7,762 nt of DNA from an uncultured Mycoplasma sp. (GCA_947565485.1 CANOGG010000050.1:1-7762); one strand, 5' to 3'. Counted from the first letter of the stretch, positions 1 through 5,895 are shown. Program-made: numbers and translations. Notes: generated by a model not told the origin, from the letters alone.

Positions 1-1515
1 GCCCCATCCACAAGAGGCATATCGCAGGCCATCACCAGAAGAGCCTCCTCCTGATGAACTGCCACCAGAGGAACTTCCGCCAGAACTACTACCTGTCGAA
101 CCTCCAGTTAAACCTGTAGTCATTGCTCTATTAGCAATTACCATTGTCGAAATCATAAAACTACTAAAAGTAGTTACACTAAAGGTAATCGAACTATCAT
201 ACCAAGAAGGCGCTTGTAATACTATTACTTCAAACTTTTTTATCCATTCATCAGATACGCCAAGCACATAAGTAAATGGTAGAATATCATAAAAATATGT
301 CGGATTTTCCCTAACCAAAGCTTCTAGCTTATCTTTTTCTGCCACTTCTAAGAAATTCTTAAATCCTTTAATTTTTCCTAACATCTTCACTCCATACTCT
401 GTCCTATTTGGCCAACTTCTAAACATCAAAGTAATTCCCCCAATTGCTATTATTCCTACACCTAAAGCTATAAAATAATAAGGTTCGAGCCAAAAATAAG
501 ACCATAGACACATTACAAAAGAGACAAGAATGAATCCTCCACCAAAACATATTGTCACCAGTAACGCAATAACAAAACCAATAAAACTTTCTCGGACCAA
601 ATCCATCGCTGAGAAAAACATCGGATAAAAACTCCCAAAACCAATAATCGGAAACACTAAAGCGAAAGGAAGCATTTCAAAATCTCCTGACTCTAAAAGT
701 AGAGGCAAAGTAACACCCCAATAAATCGCTAATGTAATTATCGTTAAAAAATTAACATTCGTAAAAATACTTTTTACGACTATTTTCTTCTTATTTTTCG
801 GATTATTTATTTTGCCTAAAATCATGTTCTTAGTAAAATAAAAATTATTTGCTAAAATTTTCTCATTTGTTTCTGTAATATCATCAGGAAAAAGTCCTTC
901 CATAAACATTCTCTCATATTCATTAATACCATCATACTCTCGGATTTTCTTTATTACAAATTTATTATTCCCCCTTATAAAATCTTTCAAATTTTGTGCT
1001 TTTAAGCCCATAGCCTCATAATCAATTGGCTTATCTAAATCTTTATACACCGAAATTAAATTTTCATAATACTTTATTTTCGCCGAATTTGCATCGCGAA
1101 CTCGTTCTTCCTCCAATAACTTTGAAAGTTCAGCTATTTTTTTATCTCCTTTACTCTGTAATCCTAAACTTTTAGTCTTATAATCAAATTCTCTATCACT
1201 AATCTGAATATAGCCTTTATTAGCCAAATATATGAGTAAAGGTGTTACATCCTTATTCTTAGCCTCACCCTTATACAAGAAACCAACTTCTAAACTATTA
1301 AACCCCGAAGGTGGATAAAATTCTACTGTCGGAACAATCTGTTGCCCTCTCACATGTTTAGACCACAAAAAGAATATAAATCCCAAAACAATAATTGGCA
1401 CCAACACCATTCCCCAGAATAACGAAGAGACTTTAAGTCCTGCACCAACAAAATAACCTTCTGAGAGTTCACATCTCACCGTTAAGGCTTCTCTTGCTCT
1501 TAAGACCCCCCTCAT
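1..1515 (-). CDS. DUF2207 membrane protein, C-terminal part (frameshifted from the N-terminal part; runs off the window)
   Basis: This frame is open from about 1539 to the window edge and continues the DUF2207 protein begun at 2131. Homology-like continuity resumes right at a run of six G (1506-1511): with five G the two pieces join as ...GSYEG-VLRAREALTVRCELSEGYFVGAG, the usual end of the DUF2207 ectodomain. Next come a membrane segment (SSLFWGMVLVPIIVLGFIFF), a cytoplasmic region with the typical FYPPSGFNSLEVGFLYKG and VTPLLIYLANKGYI motifs, then several hydrophobic segments around 760-420 and a Ser/Gly-rich tail (SSSGGSSSGG). DUF2207 proteins are membrane proteins of unknown function that often accompany LemA, as here. 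ATG codons in this frame at 1515 and 1539 lack a convincing ribosome binding site, so separate translation is doubtful. The last ~15 codons do not look like a normal tail of the family. Confidence 0.8.
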   Translation of the reverse strand, partial: MRGVLRAREALTVRCELSEGYFVGAGLKVSSLFWGMVLVPIIVLGFIFFLWSKHVRGQQIVPTVEFYPPSGFNSLEVGFLYKGEAKNKDVTPLLIYLANKGYIQISDREFDYKTKSLGLQSKGDKKIAELSKLLEEERVRDANSAKIKYYENLISVYKDLDKPIDYEAMGLKAQNLKDFIRGNNKFVIKKIREYDGINEYERMFMEGLFPDDITETNEKILANNFYFTKNMILGKINNPKNKKKIVVKSIFTNVNFLTIITLAIYWGVTLPLLLESGDFEMLPFALVFPIIGFGSFYPMFFSAMDLVRESFIGFVIALLVTICFGGGFILVSFVMCLWSYFWLEPYYFIALGVGIIAIGGITLMFRSWPNRTEYGVKMLGKIKGFKNFLEVAEKDKLEALVRENPTYFYDILPFTYVLGVSDEWIKKFEVIVLQAPSWYDSSITFSVTTFSSFMISTMVIANRAMTTGLTGGSTGSSSGGSSSGGSSSGGGSSGDGLRYASCGWG

Positions 1516-2131
1516 AACTTCCAATAATTTCCTTTCCATTTATAGTATACTTAATTTTACTACTATCTACTGTTCCCTTAAGACCAGCACTAAACCCTAG
1601 TTTACTTACATCAAAATCTTTTGGCATCGTAATTCTAAAAGTTATATTCCTAATCTCTGTATCCCACTCTGACCCAATAACATTAAAATATAACTCATCT
1701 TTATCTTTAAGTGGGTCCTTACCAATATTATACGTATACTTAAGTTTATAATCATGACTACCTGTTAAAAGTTTATTAGCATCTCCTATTTGTATCTTTA
1801 AATTATTATTCTCTATTTTTTTCGTATACCTATCATTTACCCATAAATTCGTTACCTGCGCTCTATTACTCGATTTAGTTCCATCAAGTCTTTCAACTTC
1901 ATTTTTAAGCGGTATTGTCCTAAATATCCCATGCTTACTCGTATTAAAATATGCTGTAATATCTTCCGTAATATCCAAGGTATTATTCTCATTTACTACT
2001 ATATCTACATTATATCTACTGATAATATAACTACTATCAACATCCTCTTTTGCATATACATCTATATTGCCATTACCTACTCCAAGCAGCATCACTAAAG
2101 TAACTAAAATAATCTTCATTCTAACTCGCAT
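1469..2131 (-). CDS. DUF2207 protein, N-terminal part (signal peptide and ectodomain), interrupted by a frameshift
   Basis: The product is 220 residues. Residues 1-28 form a signal peptide (MKIILVTLVMLLGVG core, likely cleavage after DVYA). Residues 33-207 are a typical DUF2207 ectodomain: the opening ISRYNVDIVVNENNTLDITEDI, then FNTSKHGIFRTIP, and later YKLKYTYNIG and ELYFNVIGSEWDTEI. From residue 208 the frame departs at a run of six G, and the last 13 residues before the stop are out-of-frame noise. The true continuation lies in the other frame (1-1515). A GAGG sequence sits 8 nt before the ATG at 2131. The gene starts 11 bp after the LemA stop, so the two are almost certainly co-transcribed. 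The break could be a sequencing error in a homopolymer, a phase-variable tract or real gene inactivation; the sequence alone cannot decide. Confidence 0.85.
   Translation of the reverse strand: MRVRMKIILVTLVMLLGVGNGNIDVYAKEDVDSSYIISRYNVDIVVNENNTLDITEDITAYFNTSKHGIFRTIPLKNEVERLDGTKSSNRAQVTNLWVNDRYTKKIENNNLKIQIGDANKLLTGSHDYKLKYTYNIGKDPLKDKDELYFNVIGSEWDTEIRNITFRITMPKDFDVSKLGFSAGLKGTVDSSKIKYTINGKEIIGSYEGGLKSKRSLNGEM
1506..1511 (-). other. Homopolymer frameshift site (six G) in the DUF2207 gene
   Basis: On the coding strand the sequence reads GAG then GGGGG then TCTTAAGAGC. Removing one G restores a continuous DUF2207 reading frame from 2131 to the window edge. No other break is visible on either side. 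Confidence 0.85.
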
Positions 2132-2142
2132 CTCACTTACCT

Positions 2143-2832
2143 CTAATCTAACTTTATTTTAACATTTTCTCGTTCCACAGTTCTTGCCATAAAATACTTT
2201 TTTATCTTAAAACCAAATATCTTTGCACCCAAATTATTTGGAAAGACTTCCAACTTATTGTTATATATTCTAACTACTCCATTATAATATTTTCTCGCAT
2301 TTAAAATATCATCTTCCACTTGAACTAACTCTTTGCTTAAGTTACGAAAATTTTCCTCTGCCCTAAGCTCCGGATAATTCTCGGCTAAAACCATTATTTT
2401 CTGAATATCCCGACCTAATTCTTCATTAGTCTGAAGCTTATCATCTAAGCCTAAACTATCATAAGTCTTATTCCTAAGTCTAACAACACTCTCTAAAGTT
2501 TCTTTCTCATATTTCGCATATCCCTGAACCACTTCCACCAAATTAGGAACCAAATCCCATCTCTTCTTCAAATACACATCCATGGTCGCAAACGCTTCAT
2601 CTACTCTATTTTGAAGTTTTATTAAACCATTAAATAAAATAAGTCCGTAAATAATTATAACCCCCACTATTCTTTTAACTTCATAACCATAATCTTTTAG
2701 CTCTTTCTTATAAGTAAGAAATGCATGGTCAATCGAAAAACCAAGTATTTTCTCAATATCTAAAAAAAATAACTCATACTCTTCTTCTCCCTTTTCTTTA
2801 ATAAAACTCCATAAAGGCTCATACTTACTCAT
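2143..2832 (-). CDS. lemA: LemA family protein with an extra N-terminal small domain
   Basis: The product is 229 residues. Residues 55-73 (IVGVIIIYGLILFNGLIKL) are the single N-terminal membrane segment of LemA. They are followed by the family signature NRVDEAFATMDVYLKKRWDL and VPNLVEVVQGYAKYEKETLE, and by the usual helical remainder to KIFGFKIKKYF. LemA proteins normally begin at the membrane segment. Here residues 1-54 (KYEPLWSFIKE, then DIEKILGFSIDHAFL and YKKELKDYGYEV) resemble a small stand-alone Firmicutes protein of the DUF7662-like kind, so this is an apparent fusion. I chose the ATG at 2832 because GGTGAGGG lies just upstream; the in-frame GTG at 2841 would leave no room for that site. 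The gene has its own promoter and precedes the DUF2207 gene by 11 bp. The function of LemA is not settled; a role at the membrane or cell envelope is usual. Confidence 0.88.
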   Translation of the reverse strand: MSKYEPLWSFIKEKGEEEYELFFLDIEKILGFSIDHAFLTYKKELKDYGYEVKRIVGVIIIYGLILFNGLIKLQNRVDEAFATMDVYLKKRWDLVPNLVEVVQGYAKYEKETLESVVRLRNKTYDSLGLDDKLQTNEELGRDIQKIMVLAENYPELRAEENFRNLSKELVQVEDDILNARKYYNGVVRIYNNKLEVFPNNLGAKIFGFKIKKYFMARTVERENVKIKLD

Positions 2833-2862
2833 ATCCCTCACCTACCAACTTATTATAAACTA

Positions 2863-2890
2863 ATTATATCATAACCACTAAAAAAATTCA
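2863..2890 (-). promoter_or_regulatory. Promoter of the LemA-DUF2207 operon
   Basis: On the minus strand an extended -10 (TGATATAAT, hexamer 2863-2868) lies 16 bp from a weak -35 (TGAATT, 2885-2890). It sits between the terminator of the sigma operon and the LemA start, giving a leader of about 25 nt. Confidence 0.6.
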
Positions 2891-2892
2891 TT

Positions 2893-2924
2893 AAAAAAAC
2901 AAATCTCTCACCTAAAGACTTGTT
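2893..2924 (-). terminator. Intrinsic terminator after the sigma/anti-sigma operon
   Basis: On the minus strand the arms AACAAGTCT and AGATTTGTT (one G-U pair) enclose a 9-nt loop and are followed by seven T. It begins 14 bp after the stop codon of the membrane protein gene and separates that operon from LemA. Confidence 0.8.
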
Positions 2925-2937
2925 TTAAAAATATAAT

Positions 2938-3630
2938 CTATCTAATAATCGAATTTAACAAAGTTTTAAACTCTTCTAGTGAAATATTACTTGCTTCTAT
3001 ATCAAAATTATAACCCTTATAACTAAATTCCGCAAAATAAATTTTCTCATACTGGTATATTATTACATCTTGTCCTTTAATAACTGACTTAACCGCCCCC
3101 TTTTTATCAAAATCATAATCTCTCATTGGCTTATATTTATCTGAAAAGGCAATTCTAACGTTTCTCTCACCATCACTTTTATAGTAATCATAAACATAAC
3201 AATTTAGTATATCATATGAACTACTTTTATCTTTTCTCCCATAAATACTATACTTATCTAACTTTTCTAAATCTTTTGGAATTACTACACTTTCTTTTAA
3301 ATCCCTAAGCATTTCCCTATTTTTATCATCACCTGAAATAGCCTTAACATCCGCATCAAACTTAAATGCGCCCATATTATCTAGCTTATTAATCACAATA
3401 TTACCATCATATCTTGTTACTCCCTTAATATCCGCATTAATTCTTTTAGTATTATTAAAAACTACTACAACTCCCATTATCGCAAGCACCAAAACCGGCA
3501 AAGCAAACTTCCAATATTTATTCATCTTATTTTTTTCCTTTCTTTCATATTCTAAAAGTATTTGGCATCTCATCTTCTCTTTATCAAATGCTTCATCAAA
3601 TACTTTCTTCATTATTTGTCTATTAGACAT
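2938..3630 (-). CDS. Probable anti-sigma factor (single-pass membrane protein)
   Basis: The product is 230 residues. Residues 1-40 are charged and predicted cytoplasmic (MSNRQIMKKVFDEAF, then KEKMRCQILLEYERKEKNK), residues 41-58 are one membrane helix (KFALPVLVLAIMGVVVVF), and the rest is an extracytoplasmic domain rich in Tyr, Asp and Lys with no motif I can name. The function is inferred from position: the ATG at 3630 overlaps the sigma factor stop by 8 bp (ATGTCTAA), so the two are translationally coupled, which is the classic ECF sigma/anti-sigma layout. The N-terminus lacks a zinc-binding HxxxCxxC motif, so it is not a ZAS-type anti-sigma factor. The start is supported by AGAGGAG 8 nt upstream; a GTG at 3639 is the alternative. 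A terminator follows. Confidence 0.75.
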   Translation of the reverse strand: MSNRQIMKKVFDEAFDKEKMRCQILLEYERKEKNKMNKYWKFALPVLVLAIMGVVVVFNNTKRINADIKGVTRYDGNIVINKLDNMGAFKFDADVKAISGDDKNREMLRDLKESVVIPKDLEKLDKYSIYGRKDKSSSYDILNCYVYDYYKSDGERNVRIAFSDKYKPMRDYDFDKKGAVKSVIKGQDVIIYQYEKIYFAEFSYKGYNFDIEASNISLEEFKTLLNSIIR

Positions 3631-4171
3631 CTTTATCACTCCTCTTAATCATTTTTTCTTTTAACTCATTTAATGTTCTATACAAATAATGCTTGACATT
3701 AGCTTCACTTATCCCTAACTCTTCACTAATGTTTTTAATCGTCATATCCTCATAATAATAAAGATAAAACACTTTGAAAATCACTCTCTTTTTCTTCCGC
3801 AAAAAATTCCAAATAAATTCCAAATCATCCTTTTGACCCAACTCTTTTTCCAAATCAACTTCTCCATCCGCTAAATTATCTATAAGTGCTGGACTCTCAT
3901 CTTCTTGCAAAAACAAGGATACTATCTTATATTTATATTTAAAGCGGTAATAAAGATTCACCTTATTTTTCGTAATTCCCATAATATAAGCTTTACTATT
4001 AAGAAAAGTTTTTCCCTTTTGTAACGCCTTTAGTAACTCTAAATATACACTTTGCACGATATCCAAAGCATCATCTAAATTCTTACAATTACACACCACA
4101 TACTTTAAAACACTAGCATAAGACTCATTATATAACTCATCAAATGTCTTTAAGGTTTCTTGATTAATCAT
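3623..4171 (-). CDS. ECF-type RNA polymerase sigma factor
   Basis: The product is 182 residues, a normal ECF length. Residues ~8-75 are sigma region 2 (FDELYNESYASVLKYVV, then ALDIVQSVYLELLKAL and AYIMGITKNKVNLYYR), and residues ~117-175 are region 4 with a helix-turn-helix (MTIKNISEELGISEANVKHY, then LYRTLNELKEKM). I chose the ATG at 4171 because GAGGTGA lies 8 nt upstream and the protein then begins at the family's usual point; an in-frame ATG farther upstream (4237) would add residues encoded by the promoter and leader. The sigma factor probably directs transcription in response to a signal sensed by the overlapping membrane protein. The envelope-type LemA-DUF2207 operon downstream is a possible target, but the sequence shows no shared ECF promoter to prove it. 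Confidence 0.92.
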   Translation of the reverse strand: MINQETLKTFDELYNESYASVLKYVVCNCKNLDDALDIVQSVYLELLKALQKGKTFLNSKAYIMGITKNKVNLYYRFKYKYKIVSLFLQEDESPALIDNLADGEVDLEKELGQKDDLEFIWNFLRKKKRVIFKVFYLYYYEDMTIKNISEELGISEANVKHYLYRTLNELKEKMIKRSDKDV

Positions 4172-4186
4172 TATGTTCACCTCACT

Positions 4187-4218
4187 ATTATAGTTGTTTT
4201 TATTTAAAAAAAGTTCCA
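4187..4218 (-). promoter_or_regulatory. Possible promoter of the sigma factor operon
   Basis: A perfect TATAAT (4187-4192, minus strand) lies just before the ribosome binding site of the sigma gene. No good sigma-A -35 is at 16-18 bp. A GGAAC sequence upstream recalls the AAC core of ECF -35 elements and would fit autoregulation, but the matching ECF -10 is not clear. Confidence 0.4.
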
Positions 4219-4235
4219 AAAACTTGTCATAAAGC

Positions 4236-4263
4236 AAAAGAAAACTCCATCACATGATAGAGT
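4236..4263 (-). terminator. Intrinsic terminator ending the tandem-pseudoknot RNA
   Basis: On the minus strand ACTCTATC and GATGGAGT form an 8-bp stem (one T-G pair) with a 4-nt loop, followed by TTTTCTTTT. It lies directly after the two 50-nt repeats and before the sigma factor promoter. Confidence 0.82.
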
Positions 4264-4270
4264 CTTTAAT

Positions 4271-4370
4271 CATTTTCGACCGGAATAATTTATAACTCGC
4301 ACCACTCGGAAGCGACTAACATTTCGCGATTGGAATCATTTATAACCCGCACCATCCAAGAGCGGCTAAC
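4271..4370 (-). repeat. Two direct repeats of exactly 50 bp
   Basis: Copies 4271-4320 and 4321-4370 share about 80% identity over the right-hand 42 bases, including GGAAT, ATTTATAAC, CGCACCA and CTAACATTT. Eight of the nine differences there fall in the two proposed helices. A few bases of a third unit (atttactatt) follow at 4371. Confidence 0.88.
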
Positions 4371-4401
4371 ATTTACTATTGAATTGCTTCAACGTAATAA
4401 A

Positions 4402-4430
4402 AGTATACTACAATTTTTTAAAAATATCAA
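4402..4430 (-). promoter_or_regulatory. Sigma-A promoter of the tandem-pseudoknot RNA
   Basis: On the minus strand the -35 TTGATA (4425-4430) and -10 TATACT (4402-4407) are 17 bp apart, which predicts a start near 4395. The -10 lies inside the palindrome AGTATACT, and a larger dyad (AATATACT, 5 bp, AGTATATT; 4433-4453) is just upstream of the -35, where an activator or repressor could bind. Confidence 0.72.
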
Positions 4431-4484
4431 TTAATATACTTTTATAGTATATTCCCTTAAATTTTAAATATAACTTTACATACG

Positions 4485-4571
4485 AAAATTAACTTAAATA
4501 GAAAATCTTCCTCACAATTATACCAGCCGTTTAATAATAAAACACCTAATTCTTTAAAAATACCAATCAAC
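4485..4571 (-). repeat. Decayed third copy of the X1-terminator-promoter block
   Basis: On the minus strand this region opens with TTGATTGGTATTT, as X1 does. It then lacks the X1 stem-loop and resumes with TTAGGTGTTTTATT, CTGGTATAATT and TATTTAAGTT. These match, in order, the terminator arm, the extended -10 promoter and the downstream leader found after X1 at 4889-4795. The extended -10 (4517-4525) still looks usable. The rest of the gap 4372-4957 is covered by the other RNA features. Confidence 0.6.
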
Positions 4572-4621
4572 ATTATTTAAACTATGTATCAACTACATAT
4601 ATCAGACATTTTGTTATTTTC

Positions 4622-4658
4622 AAAAAAAAGACTAAGACATGTAACTTATTACATCTTA
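4622..4658 (-). terminator. Intrinsic terminator downstream of the X2 element
   Basis: On the minus strand TAAGATGTAA pairs with TTACA and TCTTA (a two-base bulge between them) around a TAAG loop, followed by GTC and eight T. It would end a transcript of about 200 nt that carries X2. Confidence 0.72.
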
Positions 4659-4743
4659 ATCTAATTTAGATATGATATCAACTTTAATTAATTATTATAG
4701 TCATACATTTAACAAATTATAATCATATTTTATTTTGCTTGTT

Positions 4744-4788
4744 TCGCTTTTATAGACGCTTGTACCACTGCCTTGTTTGGGAGGCAAT
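4744..4788 (-). ncRNA. X2 structured RNA element, downstream copy
   Basis: On the minus strand a 7-bp stem (4782-4788 with 4767-4773, one G-U pair) carries an 8-nt loop CCCAAACA. It is followed by the conserved stretch ACAAGCGTC, TATAAA and GCGA. A close relative lies at 5967-6011 on the other side of the Abi_2 gene, with the same stem length, same loop length and the same 3' stretch, although the paired bases differ. The element lies in a likely independent transcript that begins near 4826 and ends at the terminator at 4622. Its role is unknown. It could be part of, or partner to, an RNA antitoxin for the neighbouring HEPN protein. Confidence 0.6.
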
Positions 4789-4832
4789 ATATAAATTCAA
4801 CTTAAATGAAGAATTATTCTACATCCAAATTA

Positions 4833-4841
4833 ATTATACCA
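4833..4841 (-). promoter_or_regulatory. Extended -10 promoter for the X2 transcript
   Basis: TGGTATAAT on the minus strand is a full extended -10. The -35 area is T-rich terminator sequence and shows no good hexamer. The same TGGTATAAT recurs at 4517-4525 in the decayed copy. Confidence 0.55.
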
Positions 4842-4851
4842 TACTTTAAGG

Positions 4852-4889
4852 AATAAAAATACCTAACTTCCAGAAAAAGAAATTAGGTA
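4852..4889 (-). terminator. Intrinsic terminator after Abi_2 gene and downstream X1
   Basis: On the minus strand TACCTAA and TTAGGTA form a perfect 7-bp stem around a pyrimidine-rich loop, followed by TTTTTATT. It begins 2 nt after the X1 hairpin. Confidence 0.8.
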
Positions 4890-4890
4890 A

Positions 4891-4931
4891 ATTGACTTAA
4901 GGCTTCGTAAGTTTCTTAAATACCAATCAAT
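4891..4931 (-). ncRNA. X1 structured RNA element, downstream copy
   Basis: On the minus strand the element has an outer ATTGA/TCAAT pair, a 6-nt bulge TTGGTA on the 5' side, an inner 6-bp stem TTTAAG/CTTAAG and the loop AAACTTACGAAGC. The upstream copy (5852-5892) shares bulge, outer stem and loop, with compensatory changes in the inner stem. A TATAAT sits at 4935-4940, exactly as far from X1 as the -10 of the upstream copy, but no good -35 is present and the region overlaps the Abi_2 stop codon. It may therefore be made from a weak promoter of its own or as the 3' end of the Abi_2 mRNA, finished by the terminator at 4852. Confidence 0.68.
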
Positions 4932-4957
4932 ATTATTATATGTACTATTTGAATAAA

Positions 4958-5827
4958 TTATACATCAGGATAACCCATAACTTTTAAAATAACCTTAGCA
5001 TCTATTGATTTAATAGACTCTTTTAATTTATTAAATTCTATTTCAACTAACTTAATTAATTCTTCATAATCATCTTTATTTAAAAGTTTTTCCAAACATC
5101 TAATCAACATATATAAATTAGTTGAATTATTATTTACCTTATATGAACTATCTATTAATTTAAAACTCATAAAAAATTTGCTATGAAAAGAAAATAATCT
5201 ATCCGAATGTGCACAAATATTCCTTGCAAGTGTCATATTAACCAGAATTTGCTTTAATAATTTTGGAGATATATTAAACTTTTTTGCTATTTCATTTCTA
5301 TCTGATTGTTTTAATAATCCATACCATCTACTAATTTGACCAAAAGATAGTATTTTAATTGCAACAAATGGAGGTATAAACCCATAAGCTTGATTATAAT
5401 GCGTAATAGCTGGGTGCTTTCCTTTATTTTTATCAATTTCCACATTTATTGAATCAACTATATTATCAATATCATCTTCATTTGCTAAATCATCAAAACT
5501 TTCTTTATTAAGATAATTCTCAAGGCCATAATTTTTGGCAAGTATATTACCCATTATACCTCTTATTTTCAACTCAAACTCTAAGGCATACTTCAAAAAG
5601 ATAGTTCTTATATTTTTATCGAAACTATATAAAGAATATATTTCATCAAAACGAACATTTTCAAAATATGTATTATCGCTTTTTTGAAATACATATTTAT
5701 AGGTATTAATAACCGGATAATAAGAATAATTATCTATGATATTCAAAGCAATATTTTTATTATCAATAATAATGTTTTTACTTTCTAAATGTTCAATTAA
5801 TTCTTCATTAGTTTTATATTCTTTCAT
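4958..5827 (-). CDS. abiF: Abi_2 (AbiD/AbiF) family HEPN protein, probable RNase toxin
   Basis: The product is 289 residues, normal for the family. The HEPN catalytic motif R-N-x-x-x-H is at residues 202-207 (RNICAH) within the family block MTLARNICAHSDRLF. Other Abi_2 hallmarks are FDKNIRTIFLKYALEFELKIRG (69-90), LSFGQISRWYGLL (160-172) and the N-terminal LIEHLESKNIII with IDNYSYYPVINTYKYVF. HEPN proteins of this family are abortive-infection effectors that are thought to cut RNA in infected cells; relatives have been linked to a structured RNA and to the ancestry of Cas13. Here a strong promoter and the X1 hairpin precede the gene, and a second X1 follows it, which fits a toxin held by an RNA antitoxin. 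The ribosome binding site (GTGGG, 9 nt before ATG) is weak. The gene symbol is by family resemblance; AbiD is the alternative name. Confidence 0.88.
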   Translation of the reverse strand: MKEYKTNEELIEHLESKNIIIDNKNIALNIIDNYSYYPVINTYKYVFQKSDNTYFENVRFDEIYSLYSFDKNIRTIFLKYALEFELKIRGIMGNILAKNYGLENYLNKESFDDLANEDDIDNIVDSINVEIDKNKGKHPAITHYNQAYGFIPPFVAIKILSFGQISRWYGLLKQSDRNEIAKKFNISPKLLKQILVNMTLARNICAHSDRLFSFHSKFFMSFKLIDSSYKVNNNSTNLYMLIRCLEKLLNKDDYEELIKLVEIEFNKLKESIKSIDAKVILKVMGYPDV

Positions 5828-5842
5828 ATAGTATTTCCCACT

Positions 5843-5892
5843 AAAATAAAAATTGACTCAGGGCTTCATAAGTTTCCTGAGTACCAATCAAT
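5843..5892 (-). ncRNA. X1 structured RNA element upstream of abiF: candidate RNA antitoxin and attenuator
   Basis: On the minus strand the order is ATTGA, bulge TTGGTA, stem CTCAGG, loop AAACTTATGAAGC, stem CCTGAG, TCAAT, then TTTTATTTT. The predicted transcription start falls on the first bases of the element, so a short RNA of 45-50 nt ending in the T-rich tract is likely, with some read-through into the HEPN gene 25 nt farther on. In type III toxin-antitoxin systems a structured antitoxin RNA is made in excess because a terminator lies between it and the toxin gene. The stem differs from the downstream copy by two double compensatory changes and one C-G to U-G change. The last change keeps pairing only on the minus strand. 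Confidence 0.72.
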
Positions 5893-5895
5893 ATA

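Larger units (their letters stand above)
4236..4395 (-). ncRNA. Tandem-pseudoknot small RNA (about 155-160 nt), unassigned family
   Basis: The transcript is bounded by a consensus-like promoter and an intrinsic terminator. In 5' to 3' order it holds a 5-bp hairpin with a GCAA (GNRA) loop (about 4379-4392), two 50-nt repeats and the terminator. Each repeat can form two interleaved helices: P1 (4362-4365 with 4347-4350; 4312-4315 with 4297-4300) and P2 (4355-4359 with 4330-4334; 4305-4309 with 4280-4284). This is an H-type pseudoknot with a 12-nt AU-rich last loop. Between repeats, three pairs change on both sides and remain paired. Type III antitoxin RNAs are tandem repeats of pseudoknots between a promoter and a terminator, so an orphan antitoxin is one reading. 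A regulatory leader for the sigma operon or a free sRNA are others. No coding sequence is evident. Confidence 0.7.

Noticed and set aside
3623..4237. Longer sigma factor start at 4237
   Set aside because: It would translate the promoter and leader; the ATG at 4171 has a good ribosome binding site and the usual ECF N-terminus.
4271..4370. CRISPR array
   Set aside because: There are only two 50-bp units, the whole unit is repeated with no unique spacers, and the differences follow base pairing.
4271..4370. T-box leader (TGGT next to a helix resembles the antiterminator bulge)
   Set aside because: No Stem I, specifier loop or full UGGNACC consensus is present. The helices are interleaved as a pseudoknot, and the following gene is not an aminoacyl-tRNA synthetase or amino acid gene.
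4271..4370. Tandem preQ1-I or guanidine-III riboswitch
   Set aside because: These are also small pseudoknots, but their conserved loop and tail bases are not visible and the downstream gene is not of a matching pathway.
4457..4573. Minus-strand open frame of 38 codons starting ATG at 4573
   Set aside because: It has no ribosome binding site and overlaps the decayed X1-terminator-promoter copy, so it is more likely former RNA/promoter sequence than a gene.
4891..5892. X1 copies as direct repeats (att sites or target-site duplication) of a mobile cassette carrying abiF
   Set aside because: They differ in a way that keeps base pairing, no integrase or transposase is present, and the -10 spacing is preserved with each copy. 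A structured RNA explains more.
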